Source of the DNA: Phaeoceros laevis
Lineage: Eukaryota; Anthocerotophyta; Anthocerotopsida; Notothyladales
Assembly (NCBI GenBank): GCA_049999765.1
Contig: JBNGIQ010007869.1
Location: forward strand, 1-29,505
Reading direction: 5' to 3'
Length of the DNA: 29,505 bases
Shown here: one piece after another, positions 1 to 9,569 of the stretch
Numbering within the stretch: the first letter of the stretch is position 1
Layout: each line of letters begins with the position of its first letter
Position numbers and translations under genes: made by a program
Notes under the pieces: model-generated
What the model was told of the DNA's origin: nothing
The model's input: only the letters and a program-made list of their open reading frames with translations
Databases searched by the model: none

Positions 1-557
1 GGTTTAAGTAAACTCGTGGTAAACAGCTAGGGTTTGAGGGCGAAGTAAACCCGTAGTAAACCAGATTTGACTTTCACTTTTGACTTTTGACAGTTACTTT
101 TCACTTTTACTTTTTAACTTCTAATAATTACTTTTAACTTTTACAGTTACTTTTAACTTTTATTTTCACTTTTAGCCCTTACCCAAGGGTAAAGCAACCC
201 CACATTTTACAATGATATAACAACGGGTTTTACATCCAGTTTACTCTGCCACGTTTTACAACGACCAAACAAGAGTCAATTACGCCGCGTTTTACTACTT
301 CGTTGTAAAGGTGGAAAAGCCCATTTTCCGAAGTGAATGCGGAGTAGTGTGCCTTAGTAAAAGTGCTTTCTTGGAGTAGTGGAAAGGCCGCGGTCGCACG
401 AAGTGCTGCGACGGCAATAAGCAAGCGCGAGGTAGCCAACCGCCGCAACGGTCACGGTCTAGCCTCATAGCTGAAGTCTGATGAGAACAATCCTCATTGT
501 ATCTTTTGCTAATCACAAATTTTGTTTGAGCAAAGTGCAATTCCATGAATTGCTTCA
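1..557 (+). repeat. Probable 3' part of a 5' LTR (left end outside window)
   Basis: I call this an LTR because it ends in CA at 556-557 and is followed at once by a primer-binding-site-like sequence. It contains a pyrimidine-rich block at about 61-180 built from repeats of ACTTTT, then a stretch (205-310) rich in TTTTACAACG and CGTTGTAAA words. No coding sequence is convincing here; the open frames on the minus strand lack similarity to anything I know. The left end (expected TG) lies before the window, and no second copy that would prove the LTR is seen. The alternative is plain intergenic DNA with a chance primer-site match. Confidence 0.4.
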
Positions 558-569
558 TGGTATCAAAAC
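558..569 (+). other. Primer-binding-site-like sequence (initiator tRNA-Met)
   Basis: TGGTATCAAAAC matches 10 of 12 positions of TGGTATCAGAGC, the complement of the plant initiator tRNA-Met 3' end that primes most plant copia elements. It directly follows an LTR-like CA end, and an ATG lies 12 bases downstream, much as in the second copia element at 3849. Confidence 0.45.
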
Positions 570-581
570 ACACACAATCCA

Positions 582-1541
582 ATGGGATCTGATGCCAAGA
601 GTCTAGGTAGCATCAATTTCTTGCTGTACGCAACCAGGCCCGACCTGACGTTTGCAATGCGCAATCCTGCAGCGATCCATGCATTCTTAGAATCAGAAAA
701 GCTGCAGAAACAAGCATTCAATTGCGCATCTAACAGCACTCACATAAAATCCAAAAGGAAGACTGCTAGAGTTAGATGCGCTGCAGGAAAAAGAACCTAG
801 ACTGGAACATGGGCAGGAAGGGCATACCTGCCAATGGATGCGCCCTCAAATACATAAAAATGAAAGAAGAGGTCGCAGTTGCAATAGAAAACGTTCTATG
901 TGCATACGTAAATAGAGCAATGCCGCCACGAATCCAACGTCTATTGGACGTACTGGTCAAGCGCCTGCAGTAGCATGGAACACACCCATAGGCGACGAAA
1001 TGACCGCCAAAATCACCACTAGAGGCCTGCACAGCAAGCAAACCCAAGGAGTCAGCATCAAAGACAGCCTGACTTGGGTACTTTGACCAGGCAGCAAGTC
1101 CAGGAAGGATAGCTGCAAGACGAAATCGAACTACGACGATTTCTTACAAACAACATTCAGCCGACCCCACACACTTTGGATTCATTAGTCCACATGCTAG
1201 AATTGTTTGAGTCTCGTGCAGTTACAAGGCATCATGAACTACTAGAGTCCATTCGCATGCTAAACGACAGAGTTGTACATCTGCAGGTTCAGTATACACA
1301 ACTAGACTTGAAGGTGTTAGCCTTGTTAAATCTAAAAATGCTACAGATCAGAAAATACATGGAAGCAGTAGAGAGTTCTAACAACGATAAGAATGCACAA
1401 TGGTTTGGAGAGTTTTGCACTGGCTACAAACTTTTGCATCCAATAGTACATATGCTCTCAATTTCTAAAAAGATTCATATCCACTTGGAGGGTCTCACCA
1501 TTTGCAGACCCAGGAATCTATTTAGATTCACTTCGCAATGA
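582..1541 (+). pseudogene. Degraded retroelement coding region, gag-like
   Basis: Open segments in changing frames run at 582-800, 776-973 and about 1120-1541, with stops between. The last one is Leu/Arg-rich and probably a coiled coil. Its start (PTPHTLDSLVHMLELF, near 1161-1208) resembles in pattern the N-terminal gag region of the copia element downstream (PTEHLLAEIHDLITSQ, near 4390-4437): in both, a P-T-x-H-x-L motif follows a Phe-Leu and leads into a helical stretch. Placement right after a primer-binding site supports a gag remnant. A short match in the first segment (LLYATRPDLTF) resembles the copia RNase H region but sits in the wrong place for it. This is remote pattern likeness only; an unrelated remnant remains possible. 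Confidence 0.35.
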
Positions 1542-2200
1542 AAACCCTGAACAAGCAGCAACTTCTGATCGGCTGCTAACTTCTGTGGCCCTTTGGACAA
1601 CAGTTTCTTCAGTATAGAGGACTCCCGCTCGGTAATGTCTGATTCGTATCCAGTGTCCATTCCCCTATGCTCATTCCCCACAACCTGCCTCTCCTCCTCA
1701 TTACACAAAGGTGTGCTCCCCACAATCTGGACGTCGTCGTCTTCCAAGTTGAAGCGCCCATATAGTTTTGTCAGTGCTGCCTTAGTAGACAAGTCGGGGA
1801 GGTGCTTCCAGTAATACAGCAGTCTTTGTCCCTAGGCGGGTGCCCTTCAGACGTCACGAAATCCGATGGACTGTAGTCTACAACATTCCCACCGGCTTTT
1901 AGAGTTGTCTCCAAGACACTTTTTGATTGCCATTCTTCAAGGGCTGGTGTTGCGCCAATGTCATTGCCAAAAACTTCAAAGCTCTCACCCAATCCACATC
2001 TCTCCAGCACCCAAAAACGGCATGTTGCTGCCTCTTGAAGGTCCACGTTAGTCGAAGTCACCTGCCCATTCCCCTCCTCAGCAATAGATGGAATGATCAG
2101 TGACAACTCCTCAAACGAGAGCCTCGTGTTCAAATGCTTGGAGTGGACAACAACAGACCCATCACGATCAACTTGGAACCTCGATCGAACCCATCACGAT
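1475..2200 (-). pseudogene. Unrecognised coding remnant, frameshifted
   Basis: On the minus strand a frame is open from about 2200 to 1771 and continues in another frame from about 1824 to 1475. Both have protein-like composition: an acidic stretch NLEDDDVQIVGSTP in the second part, and CRFWVLERCGLGESFEVFG in the first. Neither half has a convincing ATG, and the stretch overlaps the plus-strand gag-like remnant only at 1475-1541. The switch near 1800-1824 could be a one-base frameshift or an unrecognised intron. I do not recognise the family. It may be a captured host gene fragment or part of a transposon. Confidence 0.3.
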
Positions 2201-2221
2201 CAACTTGGAACCTCGATCGAA
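2158..2221. repeat. Perfect 32-bp tandem duplication
   Basis: A 32-base unit beginning CCCATCACGATCAACTTGGA is present twice without change (2158-2189 and 2190-2221). The perfect identity indicates a recent duplication in otherwise decayed DNA. It lies just upstream of the minus-strand open frame and introduces stops into it. Confidence 0.9.
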
Positions 2222-2640
2222 CCTTTCTACGTTCACAATTGACGACGACGTACTCAGCCATGCCGGCTAGAAACAGGAGACTGAGAAAAGTTGGAAAGGG
2301 CCGGAGCAGAGGGATGGACCAGAAGAGCAGGATTAGAGCCAGCAGACAGTGTGTGGGTGGAAGTGGCAGAGCAGAGGGTGGGAATACAAGAGCGGGGCAG
2401 ATTGAGGGACTTGAAGATCTGGTTATGCTTCACTTATCTGCTCAGAGAGAAGGGCTTGGCGGGATCCTGCGTTGATTTGAAACGAGGAGCTGCCGTGCCG
2501 CAATTTTCAATAATGCAGTCTCCAAATAGCGGTGCATTTATGAGGACAGATACAACCATCTTGGACTTTGAACTCCTCTCACACTAGGTGGGCTCCCGTT
2601 CATTATATCAGCGAAATAGCGCTGACACATATAGCTGTGG
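2222..2640. other. No recognisable feature
   Basis: Overlapping short plus-strand frames occur here (for example 2291-2587) but have repetitive Arg/Gly composition and no recognisable motif. I see no repeat or regulatory signal. Confidence 0.4.
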
Positions 2641-2777
2641 TGGCCGACTAGTACTGCCGTGGTCAGCGACTAGTGGAGCCAGGGTTGGCGACTATTTTAG
2701 CCGACTCGGCTATACTAGTCGGCGACCACTATCGCCGAGGTCAGCGACCACTATAGCCGAGGTCGGCGACTACTATA
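2641..2777. repeat. Degenerate minisatellite, 22-bp unit
   Basis: Variants of GCCGAGGTCGGCGACTACTA occur in a row. Two clear 22-bp units lie at 2734-2755 and 2756-2777, and degraded ones precede them from about 2641, with CGACTAGT and GGCGACTA words. The unit contains CGGC/GCCG palindromes, so the block can fold. Confidence 0.75.
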
Positions 2778-2842
2778 CTGGTTGTGCCCTTGATATTGAA
2801 AGTGCGGATCCCAATCTCGAGTGCCAACACAACAAGAAAAGG

Positions 2843-3022
2843 GCTGTTTTAACAGCGCGCTGTTTATTTTTACAGCACTCTTACAGCACGCTGTAAACAA
2901 AAACATGACAAAAACGTTGTAATACCCGGTTTTACAAAGACATAACAGCGTTCGTTGTTGGTCGCTGTAGAGAAAAACAGCGCCCTACAACGGTCGTTGT
3001 TTACCATTGTAAGAACATTGTA
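2843..3022. repeat. CGTTGT/ACAACG and TACAGC/GCTGTA palindrome cluster
   Basis: Short inverted words are stacked here: AACAGCGCGCTGTT, ACAGCACGCTGTA, ACAACGGTCGTTGT and AACGTTGTAA. A 21-base stretch at 2930-2950 matches 205-225 at 18 of 21 positions (TTTTACAAxGAxATAACAxCG). Such clustered short inverted and direct words are typical of subterminal parts of DNA transposons or of LTR U3 regions. No open frame of interest is present. Confidence 0.5.
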
Positions 3023-3367
3023 ACACGGATGTCAATTTCTGCCCGGTTCCATACCCACCCGGCCGGACCCGCCCGTGCTGAATTCACTTTGTGAGTGGTG
3101 CGTGGCGCACCGGCATTGGGGTTTGTGAGTTCAGGGTCAAAAGGACGTGTTTACCTCGGCCACCGCTTAAATGCTGGCCGCGTGGCGCACACTCACTTGC
3201 TTTTGGGGTTGTGGGTTTCACCACAAGGGGCCGAGCAGGCTGCGACGAGGCGCTCCCATGTCAAGGGGACGGCTGCCCTACATGGCGGAAGTGTACGTGT
3301 GCCACGTGGCTAGCACTATATGCAGGAAAAACGTGGGCTTGGATTGTGGCCCTGTGCCTATAACGAA
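3023..3367. other. GC-rich stretch without a recognisable gene
   Basis: Several overlapping frames are open only because the DNA is GC-rich. A block at about 3212-3250 (TTTCACCACAAGGGGCCGAGC) looks like a diverged member of the repeat family at 3368-3535. No product is recognised. Confidence 0.4.
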
Positions 3368-3535
3368 GCCCGAGCAGGGCTGGGGTGAAACACTAGCCTT
3401 TGCCCGCGCGGCACGGCAAAGGCATGATGTTTCACCCCAGCTCCGCTCGGGCTGCGCAGGCAAAGGCCTGCTATTTCACCCCAGCCCCGCTCGGGCCGCG
3501 CGAGCGATGGTGTATCACCCCAGCCCCACTCGGGC
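3368..3535. repeat. GC-rich inverted and direct repeats (GGGGTGAAAC / TTTCACCCC units)
   Basis: One inverted unit (GCCCGAGCAGGGCTGGGGTG at 3368-3387) is followed by three direct units in the opposite orientation, each reading TTTCACCCCAGC-CCGCTCGGGC or close to it (about 3430, 3474 and 3513). They are separated by GCGC- and GGCAAAGGC-containing spacers. The first unit can pair with any of the other three, so several mutually exclusive long hairpins are possible. The block lies next to the copia LTR end and may be inside its LTR. Confidence 0.8.
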
Positions 3536-3539
3536 TTTC

Positions 3540-3848
3540 GGCAAGTCAATAATAATGAATCACTACTGGGATGGGGGCAAACTAAAAGTAAATAGAGGTA
3601 GAAGTAATTAAAATAGCCAGCATTATTATTCATAATTAATAGGCTAAATAAATAGTGAACAGTCGGATATGAATCGCCAAGATTCATATCGACACATCAA
3701 AGGGACACAACCCTAAACGTCAACCGCCACAAGTCATGGGACGCTCCCAATGGTCGTGTCGTCACGCGCACTTTGAGGGCGGCCACACGGCACGCATAAT
3801 CTCACTTCTTTATGCAATCTTTGTCTGCCATCGATCCTAAGTTCTAGA
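3540..3848 (+). repeat. Probable end of the copia 5' LTR
   Basis: AT-rich DNA with a TATA-like CTAAATAAATAG near 3644, then 200 bases up to a primer-binding site. By position this should be the R-U5 part of a 5' LTR. The border is not clean, because the last bases before the primer site read TTCTAGA rather than ending in CA. No second LTR copy occurs in the window, so the left border cannot be placed and the GC-rich repeats before it may belong to it. Confidence 0.45.
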
Positions 3849-3860
3849 TGGTATCAGAGC
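3849..3860 (+). other. Copia primer-binding site (initiator tRNA-Met)
   Basis: TGGTATCAGAGC is a perfect 12-base complement of the 3' end of plant initiator tRNA-Met, the standard primer of Ty1/copia elements. It fixes the strand of the element and the start of its internal region. The gag frame starts 6 bases downstream. Confidence 0.9.
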
Positions 3861-3866
3861 TTTGGA

Positions 3867-5882
3867 ATGGACTTCGCCGCGCCGCCCGTTAGCAAATGCG
3901 TGATCTGCATCAGCAATTCCTGCATCAGAAATCTCACGCATGAGCATTTTCGATCCCTGATTGCAGCACTCAAAATTGCGCTAAGCAGATTCGGCGACAT
4001 GGCAAGTACCTTCTTGGCAGATGCTGTCACCCACTATTACGGTTGAAAGATTGCGAGATGCCGAGGTGCCAAGGCAGCAAGAACAAGGCGCATCCAGTCC
4101 TTCCAGTTGGCAGGCCCGGACAGCGCGTCACTGACTTTGAAATCAATCTGCATTGCCAAGAAGGCACCCATCCATCAGAATTCTGGAACCTTCCTCAGCT
4201 TGTCTTGTCCCGCAACAATAGGCCACGCATCCAGAATAATCCTGTGAAGCTAGATCCATTAGCAAATCTTAGAACACAAATTAGGAGAGAAATTTGATAC
4301 TCACCAGCCATTTCTGCATAGCGAGCAAAGAATCTTGTGAAGAGACCCCTATGTGGTGAATGCACAAGTAGTTAGGATTTCCTTACCCCAACTGAACACT
4401 TGCTAGCAGAAATCCATGATCTGATTACTTCACAGGCAGAGAAAAATAGACGAGTGTTGGTAGATATTACAGACAGGGTTATAGACGTTAGCAGATCCCT
4501 CACACTAGTCTCACAACAGATTGCTCACCTATCACTCAAAGATAGGAAACCTGTAGAACAACCAGCGCAAGACTTCGTCAAAATAGTGAATGCGATGAAG
4601 GATGTCATAAAAATGACGGAACTTCCTAGCAGTGAAGAGGTACCACCTGACTTCTAATCAGCATTTGTCCATTATCGGACGTGCTCGAGGCACCCGTCAT
4701 CCTCGAGGTAGAGGGACTAGTAGGAGACCAAGAGGCAGAGGCAGGGGGCATAACCCCGACTTGTCACTGCTTGCATTAGCTGTTGATCCACTTGGGATTT
4801 CTCAACAGGCTCCTGCTCAGTCTACATCATCGCAGGGCAGCACCTCCGTTGTACCTGCAAATTTGCACGCAACACAGTTGGCTCATATCTCACAAGCTAC
4901 CTCAGTCCCACAACAAACTCAATTAGCACAAGCAACACAAGCTGCAGGCCTAGGTGCAGCCTTAGCAGCACAATTGATTAGCCCAATGAGCACAATGAGC
5001 ACAATGGCAAATCCACAAACTGTTAATAACAACACAACTGTAAACAATATTAAGATAGACTTCAAAGAAAAGGATAGGTTCACGGGTTCTCAGTTTGACA
5101 TATGGTCATTAAGAGTCCAAACCATCTTGAAAGAACACCATTTGTGGGATGTTGTGAGTAGGACTGCTGCAAAGCCAGCACAAGGTTCACCACCTGCTAA
5201 TATCTTGGCATGGAACAAGGACTTGAGGGCACTTGGAGTTATCCAGTCAGCCCTTGATGGGACTATGATGCACCACACAAGAGACGCTGAATCCACCAAG
5301 GCTGTTTTGGACTCGCTCTCACAAGTATATCAAGTCATAAATGGAACATCACTGGTATGTGCAACCAGGGACTTTTATAACTGCAAAATGCGGGAAGGGG
5401 AGTCAGTAGAACAACACATAATAAAATTTTGCACCTTGAGGTCAAAGCTTACCTCTAGCGGCACCACCACATCTGAAATGCAAGCCATTGTTGCTCTACT
5501 GCTATCCTTGCCCGAGAGCTATCGCACATTTGTCAGCAATCACAGCTCGTCGCTTTGCCAGATAGGACTGGCCACTCCAGCAGGTCAAACTTCTGCAATT
5601 ACGCTCTCAGACCTCATTGGTGCTCTTCTCGAGGAAGAGTCTACTCGACATACAAGTAAAGGTGGCTCCTCTCACAAGGGAGACTCCATCAACATGGCGC
5701 TTTACACTAAAAGCCCTAGGAAACAGCCCCCTCGTCAACCTTGGCCTTCGAGCAGTAGCAGCAGCAATCCAAACTTCAAAAAGTGATCTGCCACATCCTC
5801 CACTAAGAAAAAGGGTCCCTGCAATTGGTGCTTGATTCCTGGCCACTGGGAGGCCGAGTGTAGGAAGAAAAAAGCTAATTAA
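3867..5882 (+). pseudogene. gag: Copia gag, broken (UBN2-type capsid and zinc knuckle)
   Basis: Gag forms the particle that packages element RNA. A 59-codon frame (3867-4046) with a CVIC motif starts at the first ATG after the primer site. Coding continues in a second frame at 4047-4297 and about 4298-4640, through several stops, and returns to the first frame at 4632-5786. The long part has an Arg-Gly-rich stretch (about residues 17-40), Gln/Thr/Ala-rich low complexity, then a UBN2-like core starting around IDFKEKDRFTGSQFDIW and including HHLWDV, with EQHIIKF and SEMQAIVALLLSLP further on. After a TGA at 5784 the frame continues into a CX2CX4HX4C knuckle (CNWCLIPGHWEAEC, 5820-5861) and a TAA at 5880. 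At least two frameshifts and several stops mean it cannot be made as one protein. Confidence 0.85.
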
Positions 5883-6473
5883 CCTAGGAGGACTGCCCCT
5901 CCTGAAACCAATGTGGTACTCCGCAAAACTAATACCATCCTCGCAGTATGCCTAGTGTCTTCTGCATCAGAAAGGCACATCTGGTTCTTAGATTCAGGAG
6001 CCTCTGCACATATATGTCGTACAAGAGAATCCTTTGACAACTATAGACCAGCACCACCTGGACAAACGGTTAAGCTGGGGGATGATAGAGGGTTAACCAC
6101 AGAAGGTGTTGGCACAGTACCAGTAGTCCTTGCAAATAGGAACATCATACATCTATGTGATGTCCTACATGTCCCTGACATGGCAAAGAACCTAGTATCT
6201 GTACGAAGGTTCACAGCACAACATCACCTTGATGTGTCTTTTAGTGGAGATGAGTGTCACATCACAGATCCACAGTTAAGAGGCAAGGTCGTTGCAGTAG
6301 GCACCCATTTGCACGACCTCTACAAGCTCAACTTCACATCAAAGTTTGGCACTCGTCCTGCACGAGCACAAGTCCATGTCAGCCAAGAGGAGAAGCAACA
6401 ACAGCAACCTATGTTATGGCATTGCCGACAGACATATGTAAACTTTGACAAATTAAAAGCTATGGTTGAATGA
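5883..6473 (+). pseudogene. pro: Copia protease and GAG-pre-integrase region
   Basis: This follows gag in the same frame, as expected for the single copia polyprotein. The aspartic protease active site is the DSGAS within WFLDSGASAHIC (about 5983-6018), followed by the typical VKLGD and VLHVPDMAKNLVSVRR segments. The C-terminal part is the GAG-pre-integrase segment: LWHCRQTYVNFDKLK. The first zinc-binding His (LWH) is there, but the second, normally in a GH-x-N motif, is replaced by Tyr. The frame ends at a TGA created inside a run of TGAA units at about 6469-6485. The protease itself looks intact in sequence but has no intact gag or downstream frame. Confidence 0.88.
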
Positions 6474-6477
6474 ATGA

Positions 6478-7462
6478 ATGAATGAATTAAGTGGTAACCG
6501 CTTGGTGGTGAGCCAACCGAGCAACAACCTGTATCGGGAGAAGTTTATGCTTAAGTTCGCAGATACACAATTCTGCAAATCATGTGTGTTCGGCAAGCAT
6601 CAAAGGCTTCCATACACAGACAAGGACCCCACAAGAGCAACTAAGCTACTTGAGCTTGTACATACAGACCTGTGCGGACCCATGTCAAGTGCAACCTTTG
6701 GAGGTGCACTCTACATACTCTCTTTTATCGATGATTGGAGCCGATATGTTGAAGTGTACTTGATAAAGAATAAGAGTCAGGCCTTGGGCTGCTTCCAAGA
6801 GTATGTCCCCTATGCACAGAGGCAGACAGGCGAGCTTGTCAAATGCCTGCGCAGTGATGAAGGGGGTGAGTTTTGTTCCAACGATTTTGAGGACTATTGT
6901 AAGGAGCTGGGGATAAGTAGACAATACACGGTACCTTACACTTCCTCCCAAAACCCTCTTGCTGAATTGAACAACAGGCACCTCTAGGAAGCTACCAAGT
7001 CCATGCTCCAACTTGTAAGACTATCCAAAGGATACTGGGGTGAGGCAGTTGCAACAGCTTCATACATCAAAAATAGGCTTCCCACAAAGGCATTTGAAGG
7101 TGCAACACCATTCCAGCGATGGACTAATCATCGGCCTAGGATCAATCACCTTCGCATCTTTGGGTCGCCAGCATATGCTCACCTCGCAGAAAAACAGAGG
7201 AGAAAGTTAGACTACAAATCACGTAAGTACGTGTTTGTACCTAGGGTACACATAAGGCATTAAGGGATGCAAATTATTTGATCCTATATCTAGGTCCATT
7301 ACACATGCTAGAAGCGTAGTGTTCAATGAGCAATTACTTCTGCACAACACTGCGGCAGGTCAGGCACAGGTGCTAGAGTCGGGGACACGGCCAAGTACGA
7401 CTTGCAAGGAAGTCGGGGGAGATGCAGGCTCGCAGGTAGTACGTCGTTAAATTCTTGGGTTT
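6478..7462 (+). pseudogene. int: Copia integrase, broken
   Basis: Integrase joins element DNA to the host chromosome. The zinc-domain cysteines (CKSC followed by GKHQR) come first. The rve core has the catalytic Asp in HTDLCGP, the second Asp in LRSDEGGEF, and the Glu in LAELNNRHL. An in-frame TAG at 6985 interrupts the core just after the Glu. The frame then continues through YWGEAVATASYIKNRLPTK and HLRIFGSPAYAHL to 7263. A frameshift near 7240-7262 moves the C-terminal part (KGCKLFDPISRSITHARSVV, about 7265-7324) to another frame, open to 7452 at TAA. The three catalytic residues survive, but the frame is broken at least three times. The copia reverse transcriptase and RNase H that should follow are absent. 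Confidence 0.9.
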
Positions 7463-7627
7463 GCACATGACAACCAAGCCCCGAGTGGTGACAAAGCTGA
7501 TTCCATCAGCCTAATCTCAACTGGGATTTTTGAAGCAAGACCAAATAGCCTTGTTCCGGTGGACACATTCGGGGATCCTGCTAGGGCCCGTACCCCCCCC
7601 CCCCCAGCCTCTCTCTCCTAAAACAGT
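7463..7627 (+). other. Residual copia linker and poly-C tract
   Basis: An open stretch here has Pro/Ser-rich composition like the variable linker between copia integrase and reverse transcriptase. It contains a run of 13 C at 7593-7605. The copia element cannot be followed beyond this point, so the copia-to-LINE junction lies around 7600-8200. Confidence 0.4.
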
Positions 7628-8606
7628 GTGACCTTCAAGTTTAGCTCGAGGAAACGCACTCCCCGCATCCGTATAGTTACCGATAGCTCAGGCAGCAGAA
7701 GCAGGTACCTCCCTCTACCAGGCAAGCACTCCCCGCCAGCTCCCAGTAGCTTAGAGGGACGGAGCGCAGGCTCTAAGAGCAGCAATGGTGTCTCATGGTC
7801 ACCGTCCCGATTTGAGACGATGACGCGCTTCGTGCAACGGCCACTAGCTCATCTGTGGGGGCTCAGGCCAGGTAGTGCCTCATATCACCCAAGGGAGGCG
7901 GTGGCCTCAATTCCAGGGAAGGAGGCTGCAGAGGCGAGAGGCAAAGCTTGCACCGGTGAGCGTTTCGGCCAGCAAGGACCCGCAACGGGCCGGACCATAT
8001 GAGCCAGCTCCCAAAGGGGCTCAACAGGATGGCAAGGAACCGTGGAAGGAGTGCTCTCACGATCCCAAAAACGGCTGAAACGCAGGAGGCAAGAAGGAAA
8101 AATGCCCCCTCCCACCTCGGTCAGCACCAAAACATGGAGCGGATTTCACCGGAGTGTGGGACATGGTTCATAGGCTTGGAAAGGGGAGCTCACAGGTGAT
8201 CAAACAACCCCCCTTGTGGAGGCCTCACCTGCAATGGGTACGAATGACGTAATAGAAACGGTGGATGTCTTGGCAGCTATGGCGGAGGAGACAAACGCTA
8301 TAGTGGTTACAAGGGCAGAGAGCATTTTGCATGTCCTTACGGTCACAATCACTGCGGAGGCGGATACTGGCAAGCACACGCAACCGGACCCAGCGGGGCA
8401 ACAGGAACCAGAGCACACCGCAGGTATGAGGGTGCAATCCTTGGAGATCGATTCACAACCGCTGGAAGACATTTCCCTCGGCCTGGAGGACTCATCCTGC
8501 ATCGGGTTGAGGGTTACTCCCAACTCGGCCCCGCACACAGTCTCGGGAGGGAAGGGATTCCTATGGGTTCTGACTGTAGCGAGGGCGTGGGAGGACGGAG
8601 GCTAGG
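7628..8606 (+). pseudogene. GC-rich degraded open frames, possibly LINE ORF1/5' part
   Basis: Frames open at 7628-8002, 7875-8078 and 8216-8605 have Ala/Arg/Gly/Pro-rich composition and no domain I recognise. Their position before a LINE reverse transcriptase suggests the 5' part of that element (an ORF1 or the linker after the endonuclease). No apurinic-endonuclease motifs are visible, so the endonuclease is either deleted or beyond recognition. The copia border is somewhere inside or just before this stretch. Confidence 0.3.
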
Positions 8607-9569
8607 TTTCTCACCAACACATGGCATTACTCTGGCCCAGTTTTTATGGCAGCTTTCCGAGAGGTATGGCAAGCAGGGACCCTTGGACAACTCCTCAACG
8701 AAAGCATGATAGCCTTGTTGTCAAAAGGGGGTGATTTGACATTGGTAGACCAATGGAGGCTAATCTCACTGCTCTCTACGCTGTATAAAACCATTGCAAA
8801 GGCCTTGTCCAGAAGGCTGAAAATACACATGGATGCTTGGTTGGAACCAAAATACAGGGGGTTCACTGCTGGGAGATCCATAGCCGACAACATCCTGCTC
8901 TTCAGGGAGGCAAAGTGGTGGGCGTACCATCATCAGCTCTCTATAGTTTTTGTGCTCCTGGACTTTTCTAAAGCCTAAAATAGGGTGGAGTGGAACTAAA
9001 TGCAAGAAGCCCTCGCACAACTTGGTTTTGGAGAGAATTTCTACCGATAGGTGGGCATACTGTGCGCAGATGCCAATGGTAAACTTATCATCAATGGCAC
9101 CCTGCCTCCCCCCTTCACAGTGGGAAGGTCGGTAAGACAGGGCTGCCCCCTTGCCCCATCTCTTTTTGTTTTGGTCACTGACACTCTCGTTTGTATGGTT
9201 AAGACAATCATCCTGATAAAAGGTCTAATCGACCCGGTGAGGAGGGATTTCAAAGTGTCAATCTTTGCAGATAACACTTTGAACATGATAAGACACAAAG
9301 TGATCGCTCTCATTACCCTCATGGCTGTCCTGGTACTGTTTTATGCCATTTTTGGCATGAGTATCGAATGGAACAAGACTGTTGCCATCTCAGCCCCAGA
9401 CAATGGCCCCTTATCGGAACCTTTTCATCAGGTCAAAATGCACTAGAATGGGGAAACCGTCAAGTATCATGGATTTTCGGCATCCTCAAGCAAGCTGGAT
9501 ACTGAGGTCGGTAACTATGTCACGCAGAGAGTAATGGCTAGGTGTATCCACTTCAGGCTCCCTTCTTAA
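8607..9569 (+). pseudogene. LINE reverse transcriptase, inactive
   Basis: This is a non-LTR (plant L1-type) reverse transcriptase in one frame. Motifs run in the expected order: FLTNTWHYSGPVF with an ATG inside it, then LLSKGGD and WRLISLLSTLYKTIAK, FTAGRSIADNIL, VLLDFSKA (motif A, first catalytic Asp), VRQGCPLAPSLF (motif B) and FADN (motif C). The usual FADD or YADD box has lost its second Asp to Asn. Three in-frame stops lie between motifs A and B (TAA at 8976, TAA at 8997 and TAG at 9048), and another at 9444 follows motif C. The element cannot transpose on its own. It lies in the same orientation as the copia remnant upstream. Confidence 0.88.

Noticed and set aside
582-800. Copia RNase H/RT tail suggested by LLYATRPDLTF
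   Set aside because: The match is about 11 residues and lies 30 codons or less after a primer-binding site, where gag should be. No other RT or RNase H motif is near.
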